DNA of 64,000 nt from Litoribacillus peritrichatus (GCF_039537985.1 NZ_BAABBN010000015.1:62001-126000), one strand, 5' to 3'. Positions 17,513 through 27,350 are shown, numbered from the stretch's first letter. Made by a program: numbers and translations. Notes: generated from the letters alone by a model not told the origin.

Positions 17513-18097
17513 ATGAGTCTTATTCTTGCTTCCCAGTCCCCCCGGCGAAAAGAGTTATTATCCCAGTTAGGTGTTCAGTTTCAGACGCGCCCTGCAGACA
17601 TTGATGAAACCCCGCTTTCTGGTGAGTCACCGATGGACTATGTGTTGCGGTTATCCATTGAAAAAGCGCGTTGCATTGCCAGGAGCCAATCAGGTACCTG
17701 GGTGTTGGGTTCAGACACCACAGTGGTGCGTGGAGAAGCGATTCTGGGCAAACCAGAAGATGAAGAAGACGCAGTCTCGATGTTGTTGTCTTTATCTGGT
17801 AAAACCCATCAGGTGTTGACGGCGGTTGCTTTGGTGAAGGATGAGAAGGTTTTGAGCCGGGTGGTATCCACGCAGGTTTGTTTTCGTGAAATAACGGAGT
17901 CCATGGCCAGGGCGTATTGGGCGACGGAAGAGCCTTGCGATAAGGCAGGAAGTTATGGAATACAAGGGCTGGGTGGTATGCTGGTACGATCGATTGATGG
18001 AAGTTATAGCTCGGTCGTAGGTTTGCCTTTGGCAGAGACCGCAGATTTATTGATGGAAGCAAAAATTGAGGGGTGGTGGTCATGGCATCAGGAATAA
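17513..18097 (+). CDS. Maf-family nucleotide pyrophosphatase (YhdE type)
   Basis: A 194-residue house-cleaning pyrophosphatase that hydrolyses dTTP/UTP and modified nucleotides. Diagnostic segments are ILASQSPRRKELLSQLG at residues 4-20, VLGSDTTVVRGEAILGKPEDEEDA, and DKAGSYGIQGLGGMLVRSIDGSYSSVVGLPL. The position right after mreD and before rng is the one of E. coli yhdE, which supports that subgroup. The end overlaps rng by 16 bases. The ATG at 17513 begins the conserved domain; the in-frame GTG at 17498 gives five extra residues. Confidence 0.94.
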   Translation: MSLILASQSPRRKELLSQLGVQFQTRPADIDETPLSGESPMDYVLRLSIEKARCIARSQSGTWVLGSDTTVVRGEAILGKPEDEEDAVSMLLSLSGKTHQVLTAVALVKDEKVLSRVVSTQVCFREITESMARAYWATEEPCDKAGSYGIQGLGGMLVRSIDGSYSSVVGLPLAETADLLMEAKIEGWWSWHQE

Positions 18098-19578
18098 AAA
18101 ACGGGGAAATCCTGATAAATGTTACGCCTGTGGAAACGCGTGTAGCCGTTGTAGAAAACGGCATGTTACAAGAAGTTTATATTGAGCGGAGCAATACCCG
18201 GGGTATTGTCGGTAACATATATAAAGGCAAGGTGGTTCGGGTGTTACCCGGAATGCAGGCGGCGTTTGTGGATGTCGGCCTGGAGCGGGCAGCTTTTATT
18301 CATGCTGCGGATGTGCATTTACCCATCAAAGATTCGGAGTTTGCTCGTCAAAAACCGGATCACATCAGTTCTCTCCTGAATGAAGGGGAGGAGATTGTGG
18401 TTCAGATCACCAAGGACCCGATTGGAAGTAAAGGGGCGCGATTAACCACCAGAATTTCGATTCCTTCTCGTTATTTGGTGTATATGCCAGACAACGATCA
18501 TGTAGGCATTTCGCAACGAATAGAGGACGAGGAAGAGCGGAATCGCCTTAGAACCATCGTCAGTGAAAGCGTTGAGGATGAAAATGAAGGTGGTGCCCAT
18601 GCCGATGGCTTTATTTTAAGAACGGCCGCAGATGGCGTTCCAAGTGAGGATATTCTGGCCGATGTTCGTTTTTTGAAACGGCTGTGGGGATACATCAGTG
18701 CCAGTATGAGCAATGTCAAAGCACCGGCTCTTATTTTCGAAGACCTTCCGTTGTATAAGCGGGCACTTCGGGATTTGGTTCGTCCTAATATTGAAAAAAT
18801 CCGGATTGACTCTAAGGAAACCTACCAAAAGTGCATTGGTTTCTCTGAAAAGTACGTTCCTGAAGTGGTGTCTCAGCTCGAGTATTATCCGGGTGAGCGG
18901 CCTATTTTTGACCTTTACAGTGTGGAAGATGAATTACAAAAAGCCCTGACCCGCCGGGTTCAGTTGAAGTCAGGGGGCTACATTATCATCGACCAGACCG
19001 AAGCCATGACCACCGTTGATGTAAATACGGGTGGTTTTGTTGGTCATCGAAATCTGGAAGAAACCATTTTTAAAACCAACCTGGAAGCCGCGACCGCGAT
19101 TGGTCGTCAGCTGCGATTACGAAATCTGGGCGGGATTGTGATTCTTGATTTCATTGATATGGAAGATCAGGAGCATCAGCGGCAGGTCTTGAGAATGCTG
19201 GAAAAACAGCTTGAAAAAGATCATGCCAAGACCAAGATCAGTGGTGTATCTGATTTAGGTTTGGTCGAGCTGACCCGTAAGCGAACGCGTGAAAGCTTGG
19301 GGCAGTTGTTAACCGAATCTTGTTCATCCTGTGAAGGTCGGGGCACCCTGAAAACTGCGGAAACTGTCTGCTATGAGATTTTCCGCGATATCATCCGAGA
19401 GTCCAGAGCGTATGGCAGCACCAGTTATATGGTGATGGCTTCACAAGCGGTGGTGGATATGTTGTTGGATGAAGAATCCGCCAGTGTTGCGGATTTAGAA
19501 CAATTTATTGGGGCACCCATTCAGTTTCAGGTTGATTTGGATTACTCCCAAGAGCAGTTTGATGTAGTGCTTCGTTAA
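18082..19578 (+). CDS. rng: Ribonuclease G
   Basis: A 498-residue endoribonuclease of the RNase E/G family that matures 16S rRNA 5' ends and turns over mRNA. An S1-like domain lies near residues 36-120 (NIYKGKVVRVLPGMQAAFVDVGLERAAFIHAAD). The 5'-sensor and DNase I-like catalytic parts include IIIDQTEAMTTVDVNTGGFVGHRNLEET and GGIVILDFIDMEDQEHQ with the metal-binding aspartates. The zinc-link motif near the C-terminus is CSSCEGRGTL. The long C-terminal scaffold of RNase E is absent, so it is RNase G. The ATG at 18082 follows GAGGGG at 18068-18073. Confidence 0.96.
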   Translation: MASGIKNGEILINVTPVETRVAVVENGMLQEVYIERSNTRGIVGNIYKGKVVRVLPGMQAAFVDVGLERAAFIHAADVHLPIKDSEFARQKPDHISSLLNEGEEIVVQITKDPIGSKGARLTTRISIPSRYLVYMPDNDHVGISQRIEDEEERNRLRTIVSESVEDENEGGAHADGFILRTAADGVPSEDILADVRFLKRLWGYISASMSNVKAPALIFEDLPLYKRALRDLVRPNIEKIRIDSKETYQKCIGFSEKYVPEVVSQLEYYPGERPIFDLYSVEDELQKALTRRVQLKSGGYIIIDQTEAMTTVDVNTGGFVGHRNLEETIFKTNLEAATAIGRQLRLRNLGGIVILDFIDMEDQEHQRQVLRMLEKQLEKDHAKTKISGVSDLGLVELTRKRTRESLGQLLTESCSSCEGRGTLKTAETVCYEIFRDIIRESRAYGSTSYMVMASQAVVDMLLDEESASVADLEQFIGAPIQFQVDLDYSQEQFDVVLR

Positions 19579-19582
19579 AAAT

Positions 19583-22500
19583 ATGTCTCTACCGATTACC
19601 TCAATGACCCGAAAAATAGAGCGCTGGCTGTGGCTGGTGTTCTTTCTGTGCACCATTGTTTTTATGGTGTCCTGGTCATTAGCGCAGGTGATGTTATGGG
19701 GATACAACCGCTACAGTAAAGACATTGAGCTTTGGATTGAAACAGAGTCTGGCTATGATCTGTCGTTTGCTCAGACTTACAATCAGATGTCGGGCGTAAA
19801 TCCTCTGTTAGCGTTTAAAGATCTGAAAGTGGTTCATCAAGAAAGTGGCAAGCCGCTCGCTCATGCTAAGAATATAATCATCGAGCTGAATACCTTGAAA
19901 TCGATTTGGTATTTTCGACCTGTGCTGAATGAAGTTGTGGTCGATGGACTGGAAATGACGATACGGCAACAGGGCGACTTGTCCTGGTCGCTGGATGGTT
20001 TGGTGGTGTCCGATTCGCCTGTGTCAAACGATGCAAGCCTGGAAATAAACCGTTGGATCGATTTGCTTTTTTATCAGGGTAATATTGATATAAGAGGGGC
20101 TTTACTGCACCTCTATCATGCGGATGAGCCGTTTGATCGAGCCATGGAGCTCGATTTGGTGTTATCCAAACAAGGGGACTACTCCAGAATTGAAGGTGAA
20201 GTGCAAGGCAGTCGTAACCCCATTGATATGACGTTTCGTGGCGAAGCCATTGAGTTGCCTGGCGACCCGGATTTCAATTTCGATCTGTTTATTGAAGTGG
20301 AAGACCTGGATTCGCTGGACTGGACCGATCGAATTACGCTGTCTGAAACCTATCAGATCGACCGTTTGGCAACGACCGTCAGAACCTGGATTAACTGGTC
20401 TTATCGGGGTGTGGATTTTGTCAGTCAGTCAGAGTTGGGTGACTTTACTGTCCGAAATAAAGAAGATGGCCGACATTTCAAGTTGTCTTCGAAAGAAGTC
20501 CTGGTAGCGGGTAATTTTTCGGACAATCATTGCTCGATCAATATTCCACAGGCCCAGGTTGAGTTAAACGGAGTACTTAAATCCAGCGATGCCCATCGTG
20601 TCATTTGTGATTATCAAGGAAATTGGTGGTGGACAACGCCTGAGGTACATTTGGAGACTCTGGTGGACGCAGTCAGTTGGTTGCCATCGGAACTGGAGAC
20701 CTTAAAAAAAGACATTTCTGTGCTGTCGCCCAAAGGGACACTGAATCACCCTGTGGCCTGGCTGAACTCCGAAGGCGAGTTCCGACTTGAAGCTCAGGTT
20801 GAAGGTTTGAGCGCTGAACCCTGGGAAGGTGCCCCGGGTGCGACCAACATCCATGGTAAGTTAGTCCTGGAGCAGGACCGTGGCTTTATTAACATCGAAG
20901 CAGGCTCTACGGCCTTGTCGTTCCCGGAAGTTTTTCAAAGGTCTCAGCATTTTGATCGTGTCTCTGGTCGTGTGGATTGGTGGTACGATGAAAATGTGGT
21001 GCGTGCCTACAGTGATGGTTTAAAGCTGGACTCTCCATCGATTGATGCCAGCGTGGGTTTTGCCTTTGAACTGGAGATGCCGGCCGACGAAGCCCGACTT
21101 GGGGTGGATGTTCAAGTGACGCGCGGTGATGCAGGCCAAATTCTGGAATACTTGCCTATTGATTTAGATCCTTCGTTATTAACCTGGTTGCAAGCCTCTT
21201 TACCGGAAACGGCGGTCAAGCATGGACGGCTGCTGTTCACAACGACGATAGACCCGATTGTTCCTGTGAAAGATACGTTGCTGATAGATGCCCAAGCGTT
21301 TGGTAAGTCACTCGAATTTGACCCGTCCTGGCCTGAAGTGGAAAACTTTTCAGGCCATTTCGCGTTAACCAACCAAGAACTGACGGCTCAGGTCCACGAT
21401 GCAGTTGCCTTAGGGAACCCTATTCAAAACCTGAACGTTTATTTTCCTGAAATTTGGAAAGAAGATGCCTATTCGCTTGATATCGGTGTTGAGTCAAAGT
21501 CTCGGTTGGAGCGCTTTTACCGGTTCATTGAAAACTCGCCACTGAATGACACCCTTGGTGCTGTTATGGGAGAGTGGGAGGTTGAAGGCGACGCAAAACT
21601 TCACACCAAGTTAACGTTCGATCTTGATCGTGAAGAAGTTACAGCCATTGATGTTGAAGTGAATCCTTTGGCGGCGCGGGTGGTACTTCCGGATCTTCCC
21701 GAGGTTAGCCAGGTCACAGGCAGTATTTACTATAACGATCAGTCGTTACTTTCGGTGAAAGATCTGAAGGGGAAAGCGTTAAAAGGCCCGGTTGAATTGG
21801 AGTTGAATACTGAGCAGGATCGTTATGTCATTAAGGGGCGCGGCACGGCAGGGGTTCCAGAATTATTGAGCTGGCAGAAAGCGCCTAAGAACTTAGAAAA
21901 CTACCTCTCTGGCAACCTCAAATATTTTTTTGATGTCTCCGTTTTTGAGCACGGAGAAGTGACAGTGGATGTTCGGTCGGATTTGCAAGGCGTTGTTTCT
22001 CTCTTGCCGCATCCGATGGCCAAACCTGACCCTGAAAGTTCGGTTATTTTTGTTTATCAAGGTAAGTTGGCTGAGACAGAGACTGAACACGCGATTGATG
22101 TAGGCGCGTTAAATGTAGATTTGAATACCGCTCTCAAGGACGGCATTGACCGGACGACAATTTCTTTTGGTCAATTACCTAAGGACTCAAGAGTGCCTGA
22201 TCAGGGAACTTTCTTGTTTGCGCGCCTGGCCAAGTTGGACATTAAATCTTGGTTGGAAGTGTTTGCTGACATTGAAGTGGAAAATAACAAAGGGCCCTCA
22301 GACGGTCTTTCTGTTTATGCAGACGTAGCCATTGAACAGGCCCAATTGGGCAGTGAGCAGTTGGATGAATTGTCTTTGAGTGTTTCGTCTTCTCCTTCTG
22401 CTCACCGAGTTGCGGTTCGCTCCCGGCAGGTTGCAGGTATAGTGCGTGCCCCTAAGTCAGATGCAGAAGCAATTCAGGTCGAACTGGACTATCTGAGGTT

Positions 22501-23449
22501 GGGCGGAGAGAAGAAGCTTAAAAAAGCAGCTAAGAAGCCATTAACTAAGGATGAGTTGCAATCTAGGCTGGTATATAACATTGATGATGACCCGCTAGCC
22601 GGGCTGGACCCGTCGGTGATACCAGCAATGAACATCTCTATTCGGCAGTTGAGAGTGGCAGGGCAGGATTTAGGTGTTTGGCGAGGAAATTTCCAGCCCA
22701 TTAAGAAAGGCACTTTGCTTACGGTTAAAGATTCCAACACGCTTGGGTTTGCCGCTAATGGACAGTTGTGGTGGACTTTCATTGATGGACGTCATACCTC
22801 CTATCTGGACGGTAACCTGAAGGCCGGTGATGTCAGTGAGGTATCTAAAAAACTGGGTTATGACCCGACCATTCGAAGTAAATCCGCACAATTGGATACC
22901 TTTCTTTATTGGGAGGGGAGCCCGGCTTCGTTTAACCGGCTTCGAACACAGGGGTTAGTTGATCTGGCTATGAATGACGGAGCCTTCTTAAACGTCAGTG
23001 AATCGGCCAACACCCTGAAATTGTTTGGTCTCTTTAACTTGAGCTCGTTAAGTCGTCGTCTTAAGCTGGATTTCAGCGATGTTTATTCGACCGGGCTGGC
23101 TTTTGATGAGGTTTCCGGTCAGTTATCTTTGAATAAAGAGGTCTTAGTTACGGATTCACCTGTGACTATCCGTGGGCCAAGCTCTCAAATGTTGATTTCC
23201 GGTACCACCAATCTGGCGAAAGAAACTTTGGACTATCAACTGCGTCTGACCGTACCGGTCAGTGGCACGCTGCCTATTGCTGTGGTAGTAGCGGGAGTCG
23301 CTCCGATTGTCGGGGGGTTGCTATTGCTTGGACAGCAGGTTTGGGGTGGTGTGGTAGATCAGTTTGTTGGGGTGGACTATCAGGTGTCTGGAACTTGGGA
23401 TGAGCCGATATTGGAGGCTCAGTCCAAGGTTAATACCCAGCAGAAGTAA
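19583..23449 (+). CDS. yhdP: YhdP-family AsmA-like envelope lipid transport protein
   Basis: A 1288-residue protein, the usual size for YhdP, one of the AsmA-like bridges thought to carry phospholipid to the outer membrane. An N-terminal membrane anchor (RWLWLVFFLCTIVFMVSWSLAQVMLWG) is followed by a long periplasmic beta-rich chain of repeating strand pairs and a C-terminal AsmA-type end (LFNLSSLSRRLKLDFSDVYSTGLAFDEVSGQL, then LRLTVPVSGTLPIAVVVAGVAPIVGGLLLLGQQVW). It begins 4 bases after rng and has no clear ribosome site at 19583 or at the next ATG, 19604. In E. coli tldD follows; here a convergent darP follows instead. Confidence 0.93.
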   Translation: MSLPITSMTRKIERWLWLVFFLCTIVFMVSWSLAQVMLWGYNRYSKDIELWIETESGYDLSFAQTYNQMSGVNPLLAFKDLKVVHQESGKPLAHAKNIIIELNTLKSIWYFRPVLNEVVVDGLEMTIRQQGDLSWSLDGLVVSDSPVSNDASLEINRWIDLLFYQGNIDIRGALLHLYHADEPFDRAMELDLVLSKQGDYSRIEGEVQGSRNPIDMTFRGEAIELPGDPDFNFDLFIEVEDLDSLDWTDRITLSETYQIDRLATTVRTWINWSYRGVDFVSQSELGDFTVRNKEDGRHFKLSSKEVLVAGNFSDNHCSINIPQAQVELNGVLKSSDAHRVICDYQGNWWWTTPEVHLETLVDAVSWLPSELETLKKDISVLSPKGTLNHPVAWLNSEGEFRLEAQVEGLSAEPWEGAPGATNIHGKLVLEQDRGFINIEAGSTALSFPEVFQRSQHFDRVSGRVDWWYDENVVRAYSDGLKLDSPSIDASVGFAFELEMPADEARLGVDVQVTRGDAGQILEYLPIDLDPSLLTWLQASLPETAVKHGRLLFTTTIDPIVPVKDTLLIDAQAFGKSLEFDPSWPEVENFSGHFALTNQELTAQVHDAVALGNPIQNLNVYFPEIWKEDAYSLDIGVESKSRLERFYRFIENSPLNDTLGAVMGEWEVEGDAKLHTKLTFDLDREEVTAIDVEVNPLAARVVLPDLPEVSQVTGSIYYNDQSLLSVKDLKGKALKGPVELELNTEQDRYVIKGRGTAGVPELLSWQKAPKNLENYLSGNLKYFFDVSVFEHGEVTVDVRSDLQGVVSLLPHPMAKPDPESSVIFVYQGKLAETETEHAIDVGALNVDLNTALKDGIDRTTISFGQLPKDSRVPDQGTFLFARLAKLDIKSWLEVFADIEVENNKGPSDGLSVYADVAIEQAQLGSEQLDELSLSVSSSPSAHRVAVRSRQVAGIVRAPKSDAEAIQVELDYLRLGGEKKLKKAAKKPLTKDELQSRLVYNIDDDPLAGLDPSVIPAMNISIRQLRVAGQDLGVWRGNFQPIKKGTLLTVKDSNTLGFAANGQLWWTFIDGRHTSYLDGNLKAGDVSEVSKKLGYDPTIRSKSAQLDTFLYWEGSPASFNRLRTQGLVDLAMNDGAFLNVSESANTLKLFGLFNLSSLSRRLKLDFSDVYSTGLAFDEVSGQLSLNKEVLVTDSPVTIRGPSSQMLISGTTNLAKETLDYQLRLTVPVSGTLPIAVVVAGVAPIVGGLLLLGQQVWGGVVDQFVGVDYQVSGTWDEPILEAQSKVNTQQK

Positions 23450-23495
23450 TGGTTAGTTTTACTGGGTATTGGTCAGATCGAATTCTGATCTGATC

Positions 23496-24011
23496 TTAGA
23501 AAGGAATGGTTGCCTTCAGCCATTGGAACAGCTTTTTGGTGTTGCCGCGATTTTTATCTTGCTCCACGTCTTTTTTGGCATTTCTTACTAATTGCCTGAG
23601 TTGTTGACGGTCTACGTTTTCGTATTCGTCCATAAACAAGGTAATATTTTGATCGTTCTCGATCAGTTTGTCTCTCCAGCGCTCAACCGTATGCAAGTGG
23701 CCGATTTGCTGGTCACTGCCTGCCCGGTTCTTTTCCAGTGCAGCGGAGATGGCTTCGGCATCCACTTCACGCATGAGCTTACCGATGTATTGCATATGGC
23801 GACGTTTGGCTTCGTTTTGCTTGAGACGCTTGTGTTCGACAATGGCTTCATGCAAGTCGTCAGTCAGATTCAACGCATCCAATACCGACTTTTTTTGCTC
23901 GATCAGTTGCTTGCCTATTTCCTGTAGTTCAAGCGCTTCTCGTTTAAGTTGAGATTTACTGATGATTTCGATTTCGTCGTCTTCAAATACTTCGCGTTTT
24001 TTACGTGCCAT
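23496..24011 (-). CDS. darP: Dual-action ribosomal maturation protein DarP (YjgA)
   Basis: A 171-residue, highly charged helical protein (DUF615/YjgA). It associates with late 50S precursors and helps build the peptidyl transferase centre. Markers: SKSQLKREALELQEIGKQLIE near the N-terminus, EAIVEHKRLKQNEAKRRHMQYIGKLMREVDAEAI, and HTVERWRDKLIENDQ. YjgA is usually next to pmbA and tldD; neither is here. It converges with yhdP across 46 bases that hold only a short imperfect inverted repeat (CAGATC...GATCTG). Confidence 0.93.
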   Translation of the reverse strand: MARKKREVFEDDEIEIISKSQLKREALELQEIGKQLIEQKKSVLDALNLTDDLHEAIVEHKRLKQNEAKRRHMQYIGKLMREVDAEAISAALEKNRAGSDQQIGHLHTVERWRDKLIENDQNITLFMDEYENVDRQQLRQLVRNAKKDVEQDKNRGNTKKLFQWLKATIPF

Positions 24012-24058
24012 GGAATTCAGTGCCTTGATTTATTTGGGGCGGAAACGGGTTACTGTGC

Positions 24059-25432
24059 TTATGCTAAATTATAAAATAAGGTAGCCATGCCTAAAAATAC
24101 CAGGTAGCCAACCACGTCCGTAATGGTCGTGAGTAACACACTTCCGGCAAGTGCCGGGTCAATATTCATTGATTTTAACAAAGACGGAAGCATACTGCCC
24201 GAAAATACCGCGATAACCAGATTGATAAGCAAGGCTCCGCCGATAATAAAGCCGATGGTGATGTCCGAAAACCACAGCGCGGCCGTAATGGCAACGGCGC
24301 TGCCCCAGAGCAAACCGTTTATCAGCCCTACTAAAATCTCACGGCTCAGTAACCAGCTTAAGTTGTTGTTCCTGATGTGCCCGGTCGCAATGCCGCGAAT
24401 GACCAAGGTCAGTGTTTGACTGCCGGCGATTCCGCCCATGCTGGCGACGATAGGCATTAAGATAGCGAGGGCCACCACTTTTTCCAGTGTTGCTTCGAAC
24501 ATCCCGATAACGGCCGAGGCTAAAAATGCTGTGAGTAAGTTTATTCCCAACCAGACTGCGCGTCTGCGACTGGTTTTGAAAACCGGAGCAAAAATGTCGT
24601 CTTCTTCATCCAGGCCGGCCATGCTCATAAGGGAGTGATCGGCATCCTCACGGATAACATCAACTACATCATCAATGGTGATCCGGCCAAGCAGTTTGCC
24701 GTTTCCGTCGACGACGGGGGCAGTAACCAAATCTTCCCGTTCAAACAATTGTGCGACCTGGTCATCCGGTGTGTCTGCTGTGATTCGGTGAAAATCAGTT
24801 TCCATGATTTCACGTACCGTGATCGACGGGTCGGAAACCAATAAGATAGAAATAGGTAATAGTCCGATAAGCTCGTCTTTTCGGTTCACTACGATCAGGT
24901 TATCGGTGGTTGCTGGTATGCTTTCGTGCCTGCGAAGGTACCTTAACACCACGTCGAGGGTAATGTCCGCTCGAATGGTGACGGTATCGGTATTCATCAG
25001 GCCGCCAGCGGTATCTTCCGGGTAGGACAGAATGGCCTCTACTCGCTGACGATTTTGATCGTCCATGACGTTCAGAACGTCTTGGGTAACTTTTTCAGGA
25101 AGTACCTGAAGTATGTCTACGGCATCGTCAATGTCGATGTCACCATCAACGGTCACATCTGCCACTTCTTCGGCACTCATGTCTCGCAGAACGTCTGCAA
25201 TCAGCTCATCACCGAGAAAGGGAAGAATTTTACTTTGACGCTTCTTATCGAGCAGTTCCCATAAAATCTTACGGGTACGCGGCGGCGATGATTCGAGCAG
25301 GTGGCCGAGTTCTGCTCTGGAAAGTGTATGGTTAAGCATACGACTGACCTGATTGAGCGCTCCGGATTCCAGTGCTCTGTTAAGCGTCCTCATTCGAGAA
25401 GAGCTTGATTTATTGGTCAGTGTTGCTGCCAT
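24059..25432 (-). CDS. mgtE: MgtE-type magnesium transporter
   Basis: A 457-residue Mg2+ channel. The parts in order are an N-terminal superhelical domain (residues about 20-130, ADVLRDMSAEEVADVTVDGDIDIDDAVDILQVLP), two CBS domains (about 135-260, with EREDLVTAPVVDGNGKLLGRITIDDVVDVIREDADH), a plug helix, and five membrane helices from about residue 288. The pore segment NLVIAVFSGSMLPSLLKSMNIDPALAG contains the conserved Asp that binds Mg2+. Together the N-domain and CBS pair sense cytoplasmic Mg2+. A ribosome site AGGCG precedes the ATG. The same gene position is found near npr-rapZ in other members of the group. Confidence 0.96.
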   Translation of the reverse strand: MAATLTNKSSSSRMRTLNRALESGALNQVSRMLNHTLSRAELGHLLESSPPRTRKILWELLDKKRQSKILPFLGDELIADVLRDMSAEEVADVTVDGDIDIDDAVDILQVLPEKVTQDVLNVMDDQNRQRVEAILSYPEDTAGGLMNTDTVTIRADITLDVVLRYLRRHESIPATTDNLIVVNRKDELIGLLPISILLVSDPSITVREIMETDFHRITADTPDDQVAQLFEREDLVTAPVVDGNGKLLGRITIDDVVDVIREDADHSLMSMAGLDEEDDIFAPVFKTSRRRAVWLGINLLTAFLASAVIGMFEATLEKVVALAILMPIVASMGGIAGSQTLTLVIRGIATGHIRNNNLSWLLSREILVGLINGLLWGSAVAITAALWFSDITIGFIIGGALLINLVIAVFSGSMLPSLLKSMNIDPALAGSVLLTTITDVVGYLVFLGMATLFYNLA

Positions 25433-25624
25433 ATATCACGCCTGCGAAAAGATAAGTGTTCGTTCGAAATTTTTATAACAGAAGGCCGTTGGGCGTTTTG
25501 TTTGTTTGATCTCTGTGCTGTGAACGACGGTTTCTTTTGTCTTTTTCAGGTTTATCAGAGATGTTTGTTTATGATGAATAGTATAAAAGTAAAATGAAGA
25601 TGTAGTGTATTGATTTTGTTAAAT

Positions 25625-25900
25625 TTACTCAGGTTCATCAAATCGGTCTGCGATCAGGTTTTCCAAGGCCTCAAGTGCGCTTCCCTGGTCATCGCCTTTG
25701 GCGGTAATCACCAGGTCGGTACCGCAGGATGCAGCCAGCATCATAACCGCCATGATGCTTTTACCGTTGGCGGTTTGAGCGCCTTTTTGTATGGAAATGT
25801 CAGAAGAAAAACTGGAAGCCGTATTGACCAGTTTGGCGGCAGCGCGTGCATGAAGTCCTAATTTATTGATTAAGGTTACTTCAATTTGCTGCATGTACAT
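25625..25900 (-). CDS. ptsO: HPr-family phosphocarrier of the nitrogen PTS (NPr)
   Basis: A 91-residue HPr-like protein. The active histidine is in LINKLGLHARAAAKLVNTASSF. The regulatory-serine region is GKSIMAVMMLAASCGTDLVI. It passes phosphate from EI-Ntr to PtsN, and its place after rapZ and ptsN in the rpoN block identifies the nitrogen-PTS paralogue rather than sugar-PTS HPr. Two ATGs are close (25900 and 25894) behind AAAGGA; either is possible. A longer frame up to 25933 is unlikely. It is the last gene of the rpoN-type reverse-strand run before mgtE, with a 192-base gap that shows no clear terminator. Confidence 0.93.
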   Translation of the reverse strand: MYMQQIEVTLINKLGLHARAAAKLVNTASSFSSDISIQKGAQTANGKSIMAVMMLAASCGTDLVITAKGDDQGSALEALENLIADRFDEPE

Positions 25901-25970
25901 GTTTTCCTTTCGAGTGTGAATCTGATCGAGCATCTAAACTGGAAGTTGTTGATAATATTATAAATATTAT

Positions 25971-26819
25971 TTAAAGCTGTATGTGCTTTAAATGAACTTC
26001 AGAATATAGCGTATTGAAGTATTTAGTCAATTGTTCTGCAATATAAACAGAACGGTGACAGCCTCCGGTACAACCAATGGAGATGGTGATATACGCTCTG
26101 CCGCTTTTCTTATACATGGGCACCCAGTATTCAATGAAGCCTTGTATGTCGGCCAGCATTTTTTTTGAGCTGTCATGGTGACTTAAAAATTCGGCAATTT
26201 CCGGGTCTTTTCCATTAAAGTTACGAAGACTCGGTTCCCAGTAGGGGTTGGGTAGGCAGCGTACATCGAACATTAAGTCGCTGTCGGTTGGGACCCCGTA
26301 CTTAAATCCAAATGATTGAATCAGCAAAGAAACTTCATGGGACTGATGGACGGTAATGCGATTTCGAATTAAGTCTCTAAGGTCATGGATGGACATATTC
26401 GATGTGTCAACAACCAGATCCGCTGCGTCCATCAGAGGCGTTAACAGTTCTTTGTCTTTTTGGATGGCTTCCCTCAGGGAGCGTTGTTCTGAAGTAAGCG
26501 GATGCTTTCGGCGAGATGCGTTGTAACGTTTGACTAAGATATCTTCGCAGCTGTCTAAAAAGATGATCTGGTGTTCGATGTTGTATTCTGTGAGGGCTGC
26601 CAGCAGGTTATTCAGCTGGTCTGAGTCCCCTGAAAAGTTGCGAACATCAATACTAACGGCGGTGTTTTCATACTCCACATGGTTAGCAATGTTTTTTATC
26701 AGGTCGGTAAGTAAAGGTCTGGGTAAATTATCAATGCAATAGAAACCGCAATCTTCCAGAGCGTGAAGGGCGGAACTTTTACCAGAGCCAGAGCGGCCGC
26801 TTATTAGTATCATTTTCAT
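25971..26819 (-). CDS. rapZ: RNase adapter protein RapZ
   Basis: A 282-residue P-loop protein that, in E. coli, binds the GlmZ small RNA and hands it to RNase E to control glucosamine-6-phosphate synthesis. Walker A is GRSGSGKSSALHALED at residues 8-23. The C-terminal binding domain has SFGFKYGVPTDSDLMFDVRCLPNPYW and SIGCTGGCHRSVYIAEQL. It sits between ptsN and the NPr gene, the standard order in this group. Whether a GlmY/GlmZ pair exists in this organism cannot be judged here. Confidence 0.96.
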   Translation of the reverse strand: MKMILISGRSGSGKSSALHALEDCGFYCIDNLPRPLLTDLIKNIANHVEYENTAVSIDVRNFSGDSDQLNNLLAALTEYNIEHQIIFLDSCEDILVKRYNASRRKHPLTSEQRSLREAIQKDKELLTPLMDAADLVVDTSNMSIHDLRDLIRNRITVHQSHEVSLLIQSFGFKYGVPTDSDLMFDVRCLPNPYWEPSLRNFNGKDPEIAEFLSHHDSSKKMLADIQGFIEYWVPMYKKSGRAYITISIGCTGGCHRSVYIAEQLTKYFNTLYSEVHLKHIQL

Positions 26820-26857
26820 AACGAGGGTCTAACTCTTACTCTAGGTTAAATCCAAAA

Positions 26858-27304
26858 TTAATCAGTGATTGCTCTGAAGAGTTCGGAATCGGTTGTGGTC
26901 GACCTTAATTTATCCCTAAACTCAGGACTGCTGAACTTGCCTGCTATGGTTGCAAGTATGTCCAAATGTTCGTCATTGGCTTCTTGCGGCACAATCAGCG
27001 CAAAGACCAAGTCCACTTTTTGTTTATCCAGAGAGTCAAAATCAATCGGTGTCTCCAGTAATAGAAGCACCCCGGTTGGCTGTTTGCAAGCGGCTAACCG
27101 ACAGTGGGGTATCCCAATACCGTCGCCAAGGCCTGTACTGCCAAGACGCTCTCTTTCAATAAATGCGTCAAAAATTTCGTGCTCAGAGGGACCTGCCAGT
27201 GTCTCGGAAAATATTTTTGAAAGTTCTTCTATGGTTCTTTTTTTGCTTTGGCAGGAAGCGCACCTTAAGGTGCGCTCTGGTAGTAATATGGTTTTTAAAT
27301 CCAT
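26858..27304 (-). CDS. ptsN: Nitrogen-regulatory PTS IIA protein PtsN
   Basis: A 148-residue EIIA-type protein. The phosphorylated histidine lies in GDGIGIPHCRLAACKQPTGVLLLLETPIDFD, the standard motif. LVFALIVPQEANDEHLDILATIAGKF is the family's C-terminal half. Unphosphorylated PtsN regulates potassium uptake and sigma-54-related functions in studied relatives. It follows hpf by 46 bases and precedes rapZ by 38, in the conserved rpoN-hpf-ptsN-rapZ-npr order. Confidence 0.96.
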   Translation of the reverse strand: MDLKTILLPERTLRCASCQSKKRTIEELSKIFSETLAGPSEHEIFDAFIERERLGSTGLGDGIGIPHCRLAACKQPTGVLLLLETPIDFDSLDKQKVDLVFALIVPQEANDEHLDILATIAGKFSSPEFRDKLRSTTTDSELFRAITD

Positions 27305-27350
27305 TCAATGCTGCTCATCACGTTCTTTTATCATCGCAGCTACATGTGGT

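Noticed and set aside
17520..18164. 214-codon reverse-strand frame opposite maf
   Set aside because: It mirrors the well-conserved Maf gene; composition (Pro/Ser/His-rich) is that of an antisense shadow.
23461..23494. Inverted repeat CAGATC...GATCTG between yhdP and darP
   Set aside because: Only 6 clean base pairs and no T-run; too weak to call a terminator.
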